From positions 1 through 64,000 of the forward strand of contig NZ_JBEXCV010000005.1 in the NCBI RefSeq assembly GCF_040605455.1: a stretch of 64,000 nt of DNA, read 5' to 3'. Below the pieces are notes generated by a model. That model ran no database searches. It saw nothing but the letters and a program-made list of their open reading frames with translations, and had not been told where the DNA came from. The translations under genes and the position numbers were made by a program. Shown one piece after another: positions 42,695 through 50,687 of the stretch. Position 1 is the first letter of the stretch, and every line of letters begins with the position of its first letter. The stretch comes from Embleya sp040605455. Lineage in GTDB: Bacteria > Actinomycetota > Actinomycetes > Streptomycetales > Streptomycetaceae.

Positions 42695-42711
42695 TGACTT
42701 AGTCATACACT
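42695..42711 (+). promoter_or_regulatory. Operator and -10 upstream of fadA5
   Basis: Perfect 11-mer palindrome TGACTTAGTCA (42695-42705) directly abuts TACACT (42706-42711, TANNNT), which would start transcription near 42718, 87 nt before the thiolase ATG. A repressor here would block the promoter. The rest of the 343-nt gap 42462-42804 shows no gene. Confidence 0.5.
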
Positions 42712-42804
42712 TGGGGCAGGGTGAGTTCAGGCTGGATCAAATGCGTCGCCATCCGTGGCCCGGCCCCGAGGACCGGCCACTCAGGACTCGCTAGGAGCGA
42801 CCCC

Positions 42805-43965
42805 ATGGGCAACCCCGTCATCGTCGAAGCCGTGCGCACCCCCATCGGCAAGCGCAACGGCCGGCTCGCCGGCCTGCACCCGGTGCAGCTGTTGTCGGCT
42901 GTCCAGCGCGGGCTGATCGAGCGGGCCGGGATCGACGCCGAACTGGTCGACCAGGTGATCGGCGGCTGTGTCACCCAGGCCGGCGAGCAGTCCGGCGACA
43001 TCGTCAAGCACGCATGGCTGTACGCCGGCCTGCCGCACCGCACCGGCGGCACCACGATCGACTGCCAGTGCGGATCCGCCCAGCAGTCGGTGCACCTGAT
43101 CGCCGGACTGATCGCGACCGGCGCCATCGACGCGGGAGTCGCATGCGGCATCGAGTCGATGAGCCGCAACCCGCTCGGGCACACCGCCAAGCCCGGCCAG
43201 AAGTCCAAGCCGGAGGACTGGGCGGTCGACCTGCCCGACCAGTTCACCGCCGCCGAGCGGATCGCCCGCAACCGCGGCATCACCCGCGCCGACGTGGACG
43301 CCCTGGGCGTGCGCTCGCAGGCCAACGCCAAACGCGCGTGGGACGAGGGCCGGTTCACCTCGCAGGTGGTCCCGGTCGAGGCCCCCCTACTGGACGCCGA
43401 GGGCAAGCCCACCGGCGAGACCGTGCTGGTCGATCGCGACCAGGGCCTGCGCGACACCACGATCGAGAGCCTGACCAAGCTCAAGCCGGTCCTGCCGGAC
43501 GGCATCCACACCGCCGGCAACTCGTCGCAGATCTCCGACGGCGCCGCGGCGCTGCTGATCATGGACGAGGACAAGGCGCGGGCGCTCGGCCTGCGCCCGC
43601 GGGCGCGGATCGTCGCCCAGGCGATGGTCGGCGCCGACCCGCACTACCACCTGGACGGCCCGAACGACGCGACCGAGCGGCTGTTCGCCCGCTCCGGGAT
43701 GTCGATGTCCGACATCGACCTGTTCGAGGTCAACGAGGCGTTCGCGTCCGTCGTGCTCTCCTGGGCTCAGGTGCAAAAGGCCGACCTGGACAAGGTCAAC
43801 GTCAACGGTGGCGCGATCGCCCTCGGCCACCCGGTCGGCTCTACCGGCGGCCGGCTGCTGACCACCGCGCTCTACGAACTCGAGCGCACCGACCAGCAGT
43901 TCGCCCTTGTGACGATGTGCGCCGGCGGCGCCAACGCGTCCGGCACGATCATCGAGCGGATCTGA
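42805..43965 (+). CDS. fadA5: Steroid 3-ketoacyl-CoA thiolase (FadA5-like)
   Basis: 386-aa thiolase. Nucleophilic cysteine in TTIDCQCGSAQQS (about residue 92), EVNEAFASVVLSWAQ, GGAIALGHPVGSTGGR and CAGGANASGTIIERI. The whole chain, from GNPVIVEAVRTPIGKRNGRL onward, closely matches my memory of M. tuberculosis FadA5, which cleaves the cholesterol side chain. ATG 42805 follows AGGAG by 7 nt. No other steroid-catabolic gene lies nearby, so it may act alone or on another branched acyl-CoA. A terminator follows. Confidence 0.88.
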   Translation: MGNPVIVEAVRTPIGKRNGRLAGLHPVQLLSAVQRGLIERAGIDAELVDQVIGGCVTQAGEQSGDIVKHAWLYAGLPHRTGGTTIDCQCGSAQQSVHLIAGLIATGAIDAGVACGIESMSRNPLGHTAKPGQKSKPEDWAVDLPDQFTAAERIARNRGITRADVDALGVRSQANAKRAWDEGRFTSQVVPVEAPLLDAEGKPTGETVLVDRDQGLRDTTIESLTKLKPVLPDGIHTAGNSSQISDGAAALLIMDEDKARALGLRPRARIVAQAMVGADPHYHLDGPNDATERLFARSGMSMSDIDLFEVNEAFASVVLSWAQVQKADLDKVNVNGGAIALGHPVGSTGGRLLTTALYELERTDQQFALVTMCAGGANASGTIIERI

Positions 43966-43988
43966 CCCGCGGCCCCACCCGACCGAAA

Positions 43989-44030
43989 GGATCGAGCCCC
44001 GCACGCCGTTGGGCGTACGGGGCTCGATCC
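43989..44030. terminator. Bidirectional terminator after fadA5
   Basis: Stem GGATCGAGCCCCG, one mismatch, then ACGCC, loop GTTG, and full complements on the other side: 18 paired bases. It lies between convergent fadA5 and the transglycosylase gene. Confidence 0.85.
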
Positions 44031-44065
44031 GAGTCCGAAGGCGAGTCGCTCGACTCGCGGTCCAC

Positions 44066-44788
44066 TCAGTACCAGTGGTGGCCCTGCCAGAACGTCCACG
44101 CGGCACACGGGCTGCCGTAGCGCTCGTTCATGTAGCCCAGGCCCCACTTGATCTGCGTCGCGGGGTTGGTCCGCCAGTCGGAGCCGGCGGAGGCCATCTT
44201 GTTCCCCGGGAGCGACTGCACCAGACCGTACGCACCGGAGGAGGGGTTGGTGGCGTTGACCCGCCAACCGCTCTCCCGCTCGACGATGTTGCTGAAGCAC
44301 GTGTACTGGGACGAGCTCATCATCGACTTGGCGATCGCCTGGGCGTCGGCGGCGGACGCCGACACCTTCTCCACCGCGCCGCGGTTGTCGGAGCGCGCGG
44401 CGCGCTCCTGGGCCGCCTTGCGGTCGGCTTCCGCTTTGTCCGCGGCTGCCTTGTCGGCCGCCGCCTTGTCGGCCGCGGCCTTCTCCGCGGCGGCCTTCTC
44501 GGCCGCGTCGCGCTCGGCCTTGACCCGGGCGGCCTCTTCGGCCTGAACGCGCTGCGCCTCGTCGTAGGCGGCGGTCTGCGCGTCGGCCTGGTGGGTGATC
44601 CCGGTGCTCAGTTGCTGCGCCTGGGGGGCGGCAGGAACCTCGAGAAGCTTCGTGGTGCTCGCTTCGTCTACCGTCTGGGCGCCGGCGGGCGCGGAAACGC
44701 CCGTTCCACTGAAACCGACGACGGCGCCAACGGCCGTGACAGCGGTGGCGGATGCCACGGCTATCCCCCGAACCGAGATCCGGCTCAC
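44066..44788 (-). CDS. Secreted lytic transglycosylase (SLT domain)
   Basis: 240 aa. Signal peptide (RISVRGIAVASATAVTAVGA), a long Ala/Lys/Glu coiled coil built on KAAADKA repeats (about residues 75-130), and a C-terminal lysozyme-like domain with catalytic glutamate in FSNIVERESGWRVNATNPSS, then GAYGLVQSLPGNKM and WGLGYMNERYGSPCAAW. It cleaves peptidoglycan during growth or resuscitation. GTG 44788 has AAGGAAC about 6 nt upstream. The repeats in the coiled coil may vary in number between strains. Confidence 0.92.
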   Translation of the reverse strand: MSRISVRGIAVASATAVTAVGAVVGFSGTGVSAPAGAQTVDEASTTKLLEVPAAPQAQQLSTGITHQADAQTAAYDEAQRVQAEEAARVKAERDAAEKAAAEKAAADKAAADKAAADKAEADRKAAQERAARSDNRGAVEKVSASAADAQAIAKSMMSSSQYTCFSNIVERESGWRVNATNPSSGAYGLVQSLPGNKMASAGSDWRTNPATQIKWGLGYMNERYGSPCAAWTFWQGHHWY

Positions 44789-45111
44789 ACACGTTCCTTC
44801 CGACAGGCGCGCACCGCGGTCGAAGCGGTGTACGAGTCCAACCCCGGTCTTCCCATGCTCCCCGAGGGAGCATTTCGGCCCGCGCGCCGAATGATTGGTC
44901 CGGCACGTGCGGTGGGCGGCGTACAGCAGGTCATGTGTCAAGTCGTCGGGCAGTGCTGTACGCGAGGGTCTTACAAGTCCAGCAGCCTGCCTCAGCCAAA
45001 CATTCGGAAGCAATTTTCGAAGACGTGGCGAACATCACAAGTCCAGGAAAGGCAAAGCCTTTTCCCTTTCCGCTCCAGACCGTTTCCACCCGGAATATGC
45101 CGACACGGGAG
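44789..45111. other. Transglycosylase upstream region, no gene
   Basis: About 320 nt, less GC-rich than average. It holds two copies of ACAAGTCCAG (44973-44982, 45037-45046) and a small hairpin AAAGGC/GCCTTT (45048-45062). I looked for a c-di-AMP (ydaO) riboswitch, as some actinomycete cell-wall hydrolase genes have, and did not find its conserved core. Confidence 0.4.
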
Positions 45112-45160
45112 GGCCCCGTCGGCGACGTCTCGAAGCAGTCGAGACGTCGCCGACGGGGCC
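45112..45160 (-). terminator. Terminator after the PhoH gene
   Basis: Perfect 22-bp arms (45112-45133 and 45139-45160) with a 5-nt loop AGCAG, 41 nt past the PhoH stop. The longest perfect stem in the window. Confidence 0.8.
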
Positions 45161-45201
45161 GGCCGAACAACTCCCCCACAGGGCCCCTCATCAGGCATCC
45201 G

Positions 45202-46518
45202 TCAGCCCGGCAGGTCCTCCAACATCTCGGTCACCAGGGCCGCGATGGGCGACCGCTCGGACCGGGTGAGGGTCACGTGCGCGAAGAGCGGATGCCCCTT
45301 GAGCTTTTCCACCACCGCGACCACCCCGTCGTGCCGACCGACCCGCAGGTTGTCCCGCTGCGCGACATCGTGGGTGAGCACCACCCGCGAATTGCTGCCG
45401 ATCCGCGACAGCACGGTCAGCAGCACATTGCGCTCCAGGGACTGCGCCTCGTCCACGATCACGAACGCGTCGTGCAACGACCGGCCGCGAATGTGGGTCA
45501 GCGGCAGGACCTCCAACATCCCGCGGGCGACGACCTCCTCGATCACGTCGGACGTGGTCACCGCCGACAGCGTGTCGAAGACCGCCTGGGCCCAGGGGCT
45601 CATCTTCTCGTTCTCGGTGCCGGGCAGGTAGCCGAGTTCCTGACCGCCGACCGCGTAGAGAGGACGGAAGACCATCACCTTGCGGTGCTGGTTGCGCTCC
45701 AACACCGCCTCCAGACCCGCACACATCGCCAGCGCCGACTTGCCGGTGCCCGCCCGGCCGCCCATCGACACGATGCCGATGTCCGGGTCGAGGAGCAGAT
45801 CCAGCGCTATCCGCTGCTCGGCACTGCGCCCGTGCAGGCCGAACACGTCCCGATCGCCGCGCACCAGCCGGACCTGCTTGTCCGCGGTGACCCGACCGAG
45901 CGCCTTGCCGCGCTCGGAGACCAGCACCAGTCCGGTGTGACAGGGCAGGTCGACGGCCTGCTCGATGCGCGTGCGATCGTGCTCGAACAGGGCGTCGATG
46001 TCGTCGGCGTCGACCGTGAGTTCGGCCATCCCGGTCCAGCCCGAGGTGTTCACCAATTCGGCGCGGTATTCCTCCGCGCTCAGCCCCACCGCGGAGGCCT
46101 TGACCCGCATCGGCACGTCCTTGGACACCAGCGTCACATCGTGCCCCTCGGCCATGAGGTGCCTGGCCACCGCCAGGATGCGCGAGTCGTTGTCACCCAG
46201 CCGGAATCCGGGCGGAAGCACGGTCGCGTCGATGTGATTGAGCTCCACCCGCAGCGTGCCGCCGGAATCCCCGATCGGCACCGGGGCGTCCAGCCGCCCG
46301 TACTGCGTGCGAAGTTCGTCCAGCTTCCGCAGCGCGTGTCGGGCGAAGTAGCCCAATTCCGGGTGGTGCCGTTTGGCCTCCAACTCGGTGATCACGACGA
46401 CGGGAAGAACCACCTCGTGCTCGTCGAACTTCAAGAGCGCCGACGGATCGGCAAGGAGCACGCTGGTGTCGAGGACATACGTCCGGTGCTGCGGAGCACG
46501 GCGTTGGATCGTGGCCAC
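45202..46518 (-). CDS. PhoH-family ATPase with N-terminal PIN domain
   Basis: 438 aa. PIN domain (YVLDTSVLLADPSALLKFDE; GDNDSRILAVAR; LVSKDVPMRVKASAVGL) carries the acidic metal-binding residues of an RNase. PhoH ATPase: Walker A GGRAGTGKSALA near residue 260 and Walker B DAFVIVDEAQSLERN. Such PhoH2 proteins are RNA helicase/ribonucleases. GTG 46518 has GGGGCGAGG upstream. Position between transglycosylase and uppS is usual in this group. Confidence 0.93.
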   Translation of the reverse strand: MATIQRRAPQHRTYVLDTSVLLADPSALLKFDEHEVVLPVVVITELEAKRHHPELGYFARHALRKLDELRTQYGRLDAPVPIGDSGGTLRVELNHIDATVLPPGFRLGDNDSRILAVARHLMAEGHDVTLVSKDVPMRVKASAVGLSAEEYRAELVNTSGWTGMAELTVDADDIDALFEHDRTRIEQAVDLPCHTGLVLVSERGKALGRVTADKQVRLVRGDRDVFGLHGRSAEQRIALDLLLDPDIGIVSMGGRAGTGKSALAMCAGLEAVLERNQHRKVMVFRPLYAVGGQELGYLPGTENEKMSPWAQAVFDTLSAVTTSDVIEEVVARGMLEVLPLTHIRGRSLHDAFVIVDEAQSLERNVLLTVLSRIGSNSRVVLTHDVAQRDNLRVGRHDGVVAVVEKLKGHPLFAHVTLTRSERSPIAALVTEMLEDLPG

Positions 46519-46580
46519 GGAGTGCCTCGCCCCCTCTCAGGGCACGCGCACCGTGCGCCCTGATCGCTCGGAGTCCGGGC

Positions 46581-46598
46581 CCCGGCCCGAAGGCCGGG
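46581..46598 (-). terminator. Terminator after uppS
   Basis: CCCGGCC-CGAA-GGCCGGG tetraloop hairpin in the 292-nt gap between uppS and the PhoH gene on the same strand. Confidence 0.5.
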
Positions 46599-46661
46599 TG
46601 CCCGGCCCTCCTGTCGCCGTGAACTGTGGAGCATGTAGTGCACGGAAGGGCCTCCCGGGCA

Positions 46662-46678
46662 GGTGACGGGGTGTCACC
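46662..46678. promoter_or_regulatory. Inverted repeat upstream of the PhoH gene
   Basis: GGTGAC-GGGGT-GTCACC, about 145 nt before the PhoH start. Possible operator; nothing else is evident in this gap. Confidence 0.3.
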
Positions 46679-46810
46679 CACATATCGCACCGGCCCACAC
46701 GGATGTGCGCCGGCCCGACGGGGTTATTCCCGTCCCAGGCACTGCCAACACAAAACGGATGATCACATGCCGATGGAAACCCGGCCGTGAGCAGGAGCGG
46801 TGACGAGGTG

Positions 46811-47572
46811 TCAGGCGCCGTAGCGGCGATGCCGGGCGGAGTAGTCGCGCAGCGCCCGGAGAAAGTCGACCTTGCGGAAGTCCGGCCAGAAGGCCTCGCA
46901 GAAGTAGAACTCCGAATGCGCGCTCTGCCACAACAGGAAACCGGACAACCGCTGTTCACCCGATGTTCGGATGACCAGGTCCGGGTCGGGCTGGCCGCGG
47001 GTGTACAGGTGCTCGGCAATGTGTTCGACGTCCAGCACCTCGGCCAGTTCCTCGATCGAGGTGCCCTTGCCGGCATGCTCCACGAGCAGCGAGCGGACCG
47101 CGTCGGCGATCTCGTGCCGGCCGCCGTAGCCGACCGCGACGTTGACGAACACGCCGGTCAGGTCCGCGGTCTCGGCCTCGGAGCGCTTGAGCACCTCGCG
47201 CGTGTGTTCGGGCAGCAGGTCCAGTGCGCCGACCGGGTGCACCCGCCAGCGGCGCGCGGCGGCCAGGTCGGTGACCGCGTTCTCGATGATCACCATCAGA
47301 TCGGCCAGTTCCTCCGGCGGCCGATTGAGGTTGTCGGTGGACAGCAGCCACAGCGTGACCACCTCGACGCCGACCTCTTCACACCAGGTGAGCAACTCGT
47401 GGATCTTGTCGGCACCCTTGCGGTGACCCTCGGCCACCTGTTCGCCGTACGCCTTCGCCCAGCGGCGGTTGCCGTCCAGGATGACGCCGACGTGACGCGG
47501 TATCACCGTACGGTCGAGCGACGCCTCGATGCGCTTGCCGTACGCGCCGTATGCGAGGTCCCGCAGGCCCAT
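46811..47572 (-). CDS. uppS: Z-isoprenyl diphosphate synthase (undecaprenyl/polyprenyl)
   Basis: 253 aa. Conserved regions: HVGVILDGNRRWAKAYG (substrate aspartate and arginines), GADKIHELLTWCEEVGVEVV, LWLLSTDNLNRP, DLVIRTSGEQRLSGFLLWQS, and EFYFCEAFWPDFRKVDFLRA. It condenses isopentenyl diphosphate in cis to make the lipid carrier for cell-wall synthesis. ATG 47572 follows GGAGGAG by 9 nt; GTG 47578 is too close to that site. Confidence 0.95.
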   Translation of the reverse strand: MGLRDLAYGAYGKRIEASLDRTVIPRHVGVILDGNRRWAKAYGEQVAEGHRKGADKIHELLTWCEEVGVEVVTLWLLSTDNLNRPPEELADLMVIIENAVTDLAAARRWRVHPVGALDLLPEHTREVLKRSEAETADLTGVFVNVAVGYGGRHEIADAVRSLLVEHAGKGTSIEELAEVLDVEHIAEHLYTRGQPDPDLVIRTSGEQRLSGFLLWQSAHSEFYFCEAFWPDFRKVDFLRALRDYSARHRRYGA

Positions 47573-47735
47573 GTCCACCTGCTCCTCCGTCCGTGATCAT
47601 CCGCGCCGAAAACCCTACTCCCGTCCGACACCCGCTCGACATCACGCGGCGGAGGGCGGGCGTGAAGATGCGGTGAAGGTCGGCTCGCGGACGGCGTGTC
47701 GCGCGCTCATCCGAGGGCGGCTTTCCGAACGCCGA

Positions 47736-47765
47736 GGGCCCGGCGGGAGAGATCCCGCCGGGCCC
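47736..47765 (-). terminator. Terminator after pckG
   Basis: 13-bp perfect stem (GGGCCCGGCGGGA and complement) with a GAGA tetraloop, 33 nt past the pckG stop. Confidence 0.8.
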
Positions 47766-47798
47766 GGAGCGTACCGGTATTTTGACGTCGAGTCAGCT

Positions 47799-49601
47799 TC
47801 AGCCGTCGAGTCGCGAGACCAGCTTGTTGTACTCGTCCCACAGCCCCTGCGGGGTGTGCGAGCCGAACTTCTCCAGGTGCTCGGGGACCAGCGCGGCCTC
47901 CTGCTTCCAGATCTCCCGGTCCACGCTCAGGAGCAGGTCCAGCTCCGCGTCGGTGAACTCCAGACCCTTGAGGTCCAGGGATTCCCGCGTCGGCAGTACG
48001 CCGATCGGGGAGTCCACGCCGTCGGCGAGCCCTTCCAGGCGCTCGACGATCCACTTGAGCACGCGGCTGTTCTCACCGAAGCCCGGCCAGACGAACTTGC
48101 CGTCCGCGTCCTTGCGGAACCAGTTCACGTAGTAGATCTTCGGCAGCTTGTCCGCCGAGGTGGCCTTGCCGATGTCCAGCCAGTGCGCCATGTAGTCGCC
48201 CATGTTGTAACCGCAGAACGGCAGCATGGCGAACGGGTCGCGACGCAGCTCGCCGACCGTGCCCTCGGCGGCGGCGGTCTTCTCCGAGGCGACGTTGGCA
48301 CCGAGGAAGACACCGTGCTGCCAGTCGAAGGACTCGGTCACCAGCGGCACCGCACTGGCCCGCCGACCGCCGAAGAGGATGGCCGAGATCGGCACACCCT
48401 TCGGGTCCTCCCACTCGGGCGCGATCGTCGGGCACTGGGAGGCCGGGACGGTGAACCGCGCGTTGGGGTGCGCGGCGGGGGTCTCCGACTCGGGAGTCCA
48501 GTCGTTGCCCTTCCAGTCGACCAGGTGCGCGGGCGCGTCCTCGGTCATGCCCTCCCACCAGACGTCGTTGTCGTCGGTGAGCGCGACGTTGGTGAAGACC
48601 GAGTTGCCCCACATGGTCTTCATGGCGTTGGCGTTGGTGTGCTCGCCGGTGCCCGGCGCGACACCGAAGAAGCCCGCCTCGGGGTTGATCGCGTACAGCC
48701 GGCCGTCCTCGCCGAACCGCATCCACGCGATGTCGTCGCCGACGGTCTCGACCTTCCAACCCGGGATGGTCGGCTGGAGCATCGCGAGGTTGGTCTTGCC
48801 ACACGCGGAGGGGAAGGCCGCGGCGATGAACTTCGGCTCGGCGCCCGAGGGAGGCGTGAGCTTCAGGATCAACATGTGCTCGGCCATCCAGCCCTCGTCG
48901 CGCGCCATGACCGACGCGATCCGGAGCGCGTAGCACTTCTTGCCGAGCAGGGCGTTGCCGCCGTAGCCCGAACCGTAGGACCAGATCTCCCGGTCCTCGG
49001 GGAAGTGCGTGATGTACTTCTCGCTGTTGCACGGCCACGGCACGTCCGCCTCGCCCTCGGCGAGCGGGGCCCCGACGGTGTGCACGGCCTTGACGAACTC
49101 GCCGTCGGTGCCCAGGAAGTCCAGCACCGCCCGGCCCATCCGGGTCATCGTGCGCATCGAGACCGCGACGTAGGCGGAGTCGGTGATCTCCACGCCGTAG
49201 GCGGCCAACGGCGACCCGATCGGCCCCATGCAGAACGGCACCACGTACATCGTGCGGCCACGCATCGAGCCGGCGAACAGGCCGCCGAGCTTGGTGCGCA
49301 TCTCGGCCGGGGCTATCCAGTTGTTGGTCGGACCCGCGTCCTCCTCCTTCTCGGAGCAGATGTAGGTCCGGTCCTCGACGCGCGCGACATCCCGAGGGTC
49401 GGAGGTCGCGTAGTAGCTGTTGGGGCGCTTGTTCTCGTCGAGCTTGCGGAAGGTGCCCTTCTCGACGAGGAGGTCGGCGAGGCGCTGGTACTCCTCGTCC
49501 GAACCGTCACACCATTCGATCCGGTCGGGCTGAGTCAGCTGGGCGATCTCGCTCACCCAGTCGAGCAGCTGCCTGTGTTTCGTCGGGACCTCGTTGGCCA
49601 C
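47799..49601 (-). CDS. pckG: Phosphoenolpyruvate carboxykinase (GTP)
   Basis: 600 aa. GTP-type PEPCK: FPSACGKTNLAMLQPTIPGW (P-loop with the hyperreactive cysteine), EDAGPTNNWIAP, GSGYGGNALLGKKCYALRIA, MGPIGSPLAAYGVEITDSAY. It converts oxaloacetate to phosphoenolpyruvate, the first step of gluconeogenesis, complementing GlpX at 6.7 kb. GTG 49601 follows TGGAGCG by 6 nt; upstream codons lack family similarity. Confidence 0.96.
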   Translation of the reverse strand: MANEVPTKHRQLLDWVSEIAQLTQPDRIEWCDGSDEEYQRLADLLVEKGTFRKLDENKRPNSYYATSDPRDVARVEDRTYICSEKEEDAGPTNNWIAPAEMRTKLGGLFAGSMRGRTMYVVPFCMGPIGSPLAAYGVEITDSAYVAVSMRTMTRMGRAVLDFLGTDGEFVKAVHTVGAPLAEGEADVPWPCNSEKYITHFPEDREIWSYGSGYGGNALLGKKCYALRIASVMARDEGWMAEHMLILKLTPPSGAEPKFIAAAFPSACGKTNLAMLQPTIPGWKVETVGDDIAWMRFGEDGRLYAINPEAGFFGVAPGTGEHTNANAMKTMWGNSVFTNVALTDDNDVWWEGMTEDAPAHLVDWKGNDWTPESETPAAHPNARFTVPASQCPTIAPEWEDPKGVPISAILFGGRRASAVPLVTESFDWQHGVFLGANVASEKTAAAEGTVGELRRDPFAMLPFCGYNMGDYMAHWLDIGKATSADKLPKIYYVNWFRKDADGKFVWPGFGENSRVLKWIVERLEGLADGVDSPIGVLPTRESLDLKGLEFTDAELDLLLSVDREIWKQEAALVPEHLEKFGSHTPQGLWDEYNKLVSRLDG

Positions 49602-49833
49602 GATCGCTCCATTTCGCGCCTGGGACGGCGAGTCCCCGGCGTCGGGGTTGAGGGTTGCGGGGATTTTATCCGGTCGACCGGACGCGGAACCGCCCGGGAC
49701 AGGGCCCCACCTGGAAGTTGTGCCCCGTACCGGACCGAAAACCCCAAAGACGTGCGGTTTCGCGCCCCTCCGGGACAAGATCTCCCGTGATGTGTCTCAC
49801 TTCGTACCTACCAGTAACCTACGTCGGCGTAAG

Positions 49834-49846
49834 TACACTCGGCGAC
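49834..49846 (+). promoter_or_regulatory. Predicted -10 for the leaderless trhA gene
   Basis: TACACT (49834-49839) fits TANNNT and lies 7 nt before ATG 49847; no ribosome site is present. A short dyad TACG-TCGG-CGTA lies just upstream. Confidence 0.45.
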
Positions 49847-50512
49847 ATGAGTGTGGACGCACAGGCCTTGACGGCGCCCTTGACGCCCATCAAACCCAAG
49901 CTGCGCGGATGGATCCACGCGGGGACCTTTCCCCTCGCCGTGGCCTCCGGCATCGTCCTGGTCGCCCTGGCCGGGGATACCAAATCCCGCATAGCGTGCG
50001 GCGTGTTCGCGCTGACCGCGGCGATGCTCTTCGGCACGTCCGGGGTCTACCACCGAGGCAACTGGGGGCCACGCGGCGAAGCGGTGCTGCGCCGGCTGGA
50101 TCACGCCAACATCTTCCTGATCATCGCGGGCACCTACACCCCGTTGACCATCCTATTGTTGGGCAAAAGTGACCAAATCTTGCTGTGGGTGGTGTGGATA
50201 GGGGCACTCGCCGGGATCGGTTTCCGGGTCTTCTGGATCGGCGCACCACGCTGGCTCTACACCCCGATCTATGTCGCGCTGGGCTGGGCGGCGGTGTTCT
50301 ACCTGCCCGAGTTCATGCGCGAGGGCGGCGTCGCGGTGGTGGTCCTGGTGGTCGTCGGCGGGGTGCTCTACAGCCTCGGCGCGGTGGTCTACGGGATCAA
50401 GCGACCCAACCCCTCGCCGCAGTGGTTCGGCTTCCACGAGGTCTTCCACGCCTTCACGCTGCTCGCCTTCGCGAGCCACTTCGTCGCCGTTGCCCTGGTG
50501 GCACTCGGCTGA
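49847..50512 (+). CDS. trhA: PAQR/hemolysin III-family membrane protein TrhA
   Basis: 221 aa with seven predicted helices. Family motifs: FGTSGVYHRGNW, RRLDHANIFLIIAGTYTP (conserved H, S/T and D residues), and HEVFHAFTLLAFASHFVAVA with the C-terminal histidines that bind zinc. The role is in membrane fluidity or homeostasis; the old hemolysin label is misleading. Divergent from pckG. Confidence 0.92.
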   Translation: MSVDAQALTAPLTPIKPKLRGWIHAGTFPLAVASGIVLVALAGDTKSRIACGVFALTAAMLFGTSGVYHRGNWGPRGEAVLRRLDHANIFLIIAGTYTPLTILLLGKSDQILLWVVWIGALAGIGFRVFWIGAPRWLYTPIYVALGWAAVFYLPEFMREGGVAVVVLVVVGGVLYSLGAVVYGIKRPNPSPQWFGFHEVFHAFTLLAFASHFVAVALVALG

Positions 50513-50531
50513 TCACCCCCTCGCCCCATCG

Positions 50532-50579
50532 GCCCGAAGGCCCGCCGCTCCGTTCGGAGTTGCGGGCCTTCGGGCTTTT
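50532..50579 (+). terminator. Intrinsic terminator after trhA
   Basis: 14-bp perfect stem GCCCGAAGGCCCGC (50532-50545) with complement 50562-50575, a small inner hairpin in the loop, then TTTT. The clearest intrinsic terminator in the window. Confidence 0.88.
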
Positions 50580-50645
50580 CCGGGTTTTCCCCCGGGCTTG
50601 GGCTGCTCTTTGCCGAGAAATCTGACTGCCGCTAGATTTTGAGAG

Positions 50646-50662
50646 CTACTGTCATAAGGTAG
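50646..50662 (+). promoter_or_regulatory. Candidate TetR operator of the MFS/TetR operon
   Basis: CTAC-N9-GTAG inside a longer imperfect dyad (TGAG...CTCA, about 50639-50671), just before the exporter start at 50688. Confidence 0.4.
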
Positions 50663-50687
50663 AGACACTCAATCAATTGGGGCTGTC

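Noticed and set aside
44400..44560. Tandem DNA repeat array in the transglycosylase gene
   Set aside because: The GCGGCCTTGTCGGCC-type repeats simply encode the Ala/Lys coiled coil and are not a separate element.
44789..45110. c-di-AMP (ydaO-type) riboswitch before the transglycosylase
   Set aside because: Expected for some actinomycete cell-wall hydrolases, but the conserved core segments were not found by eye. A covariance-model search would decide.
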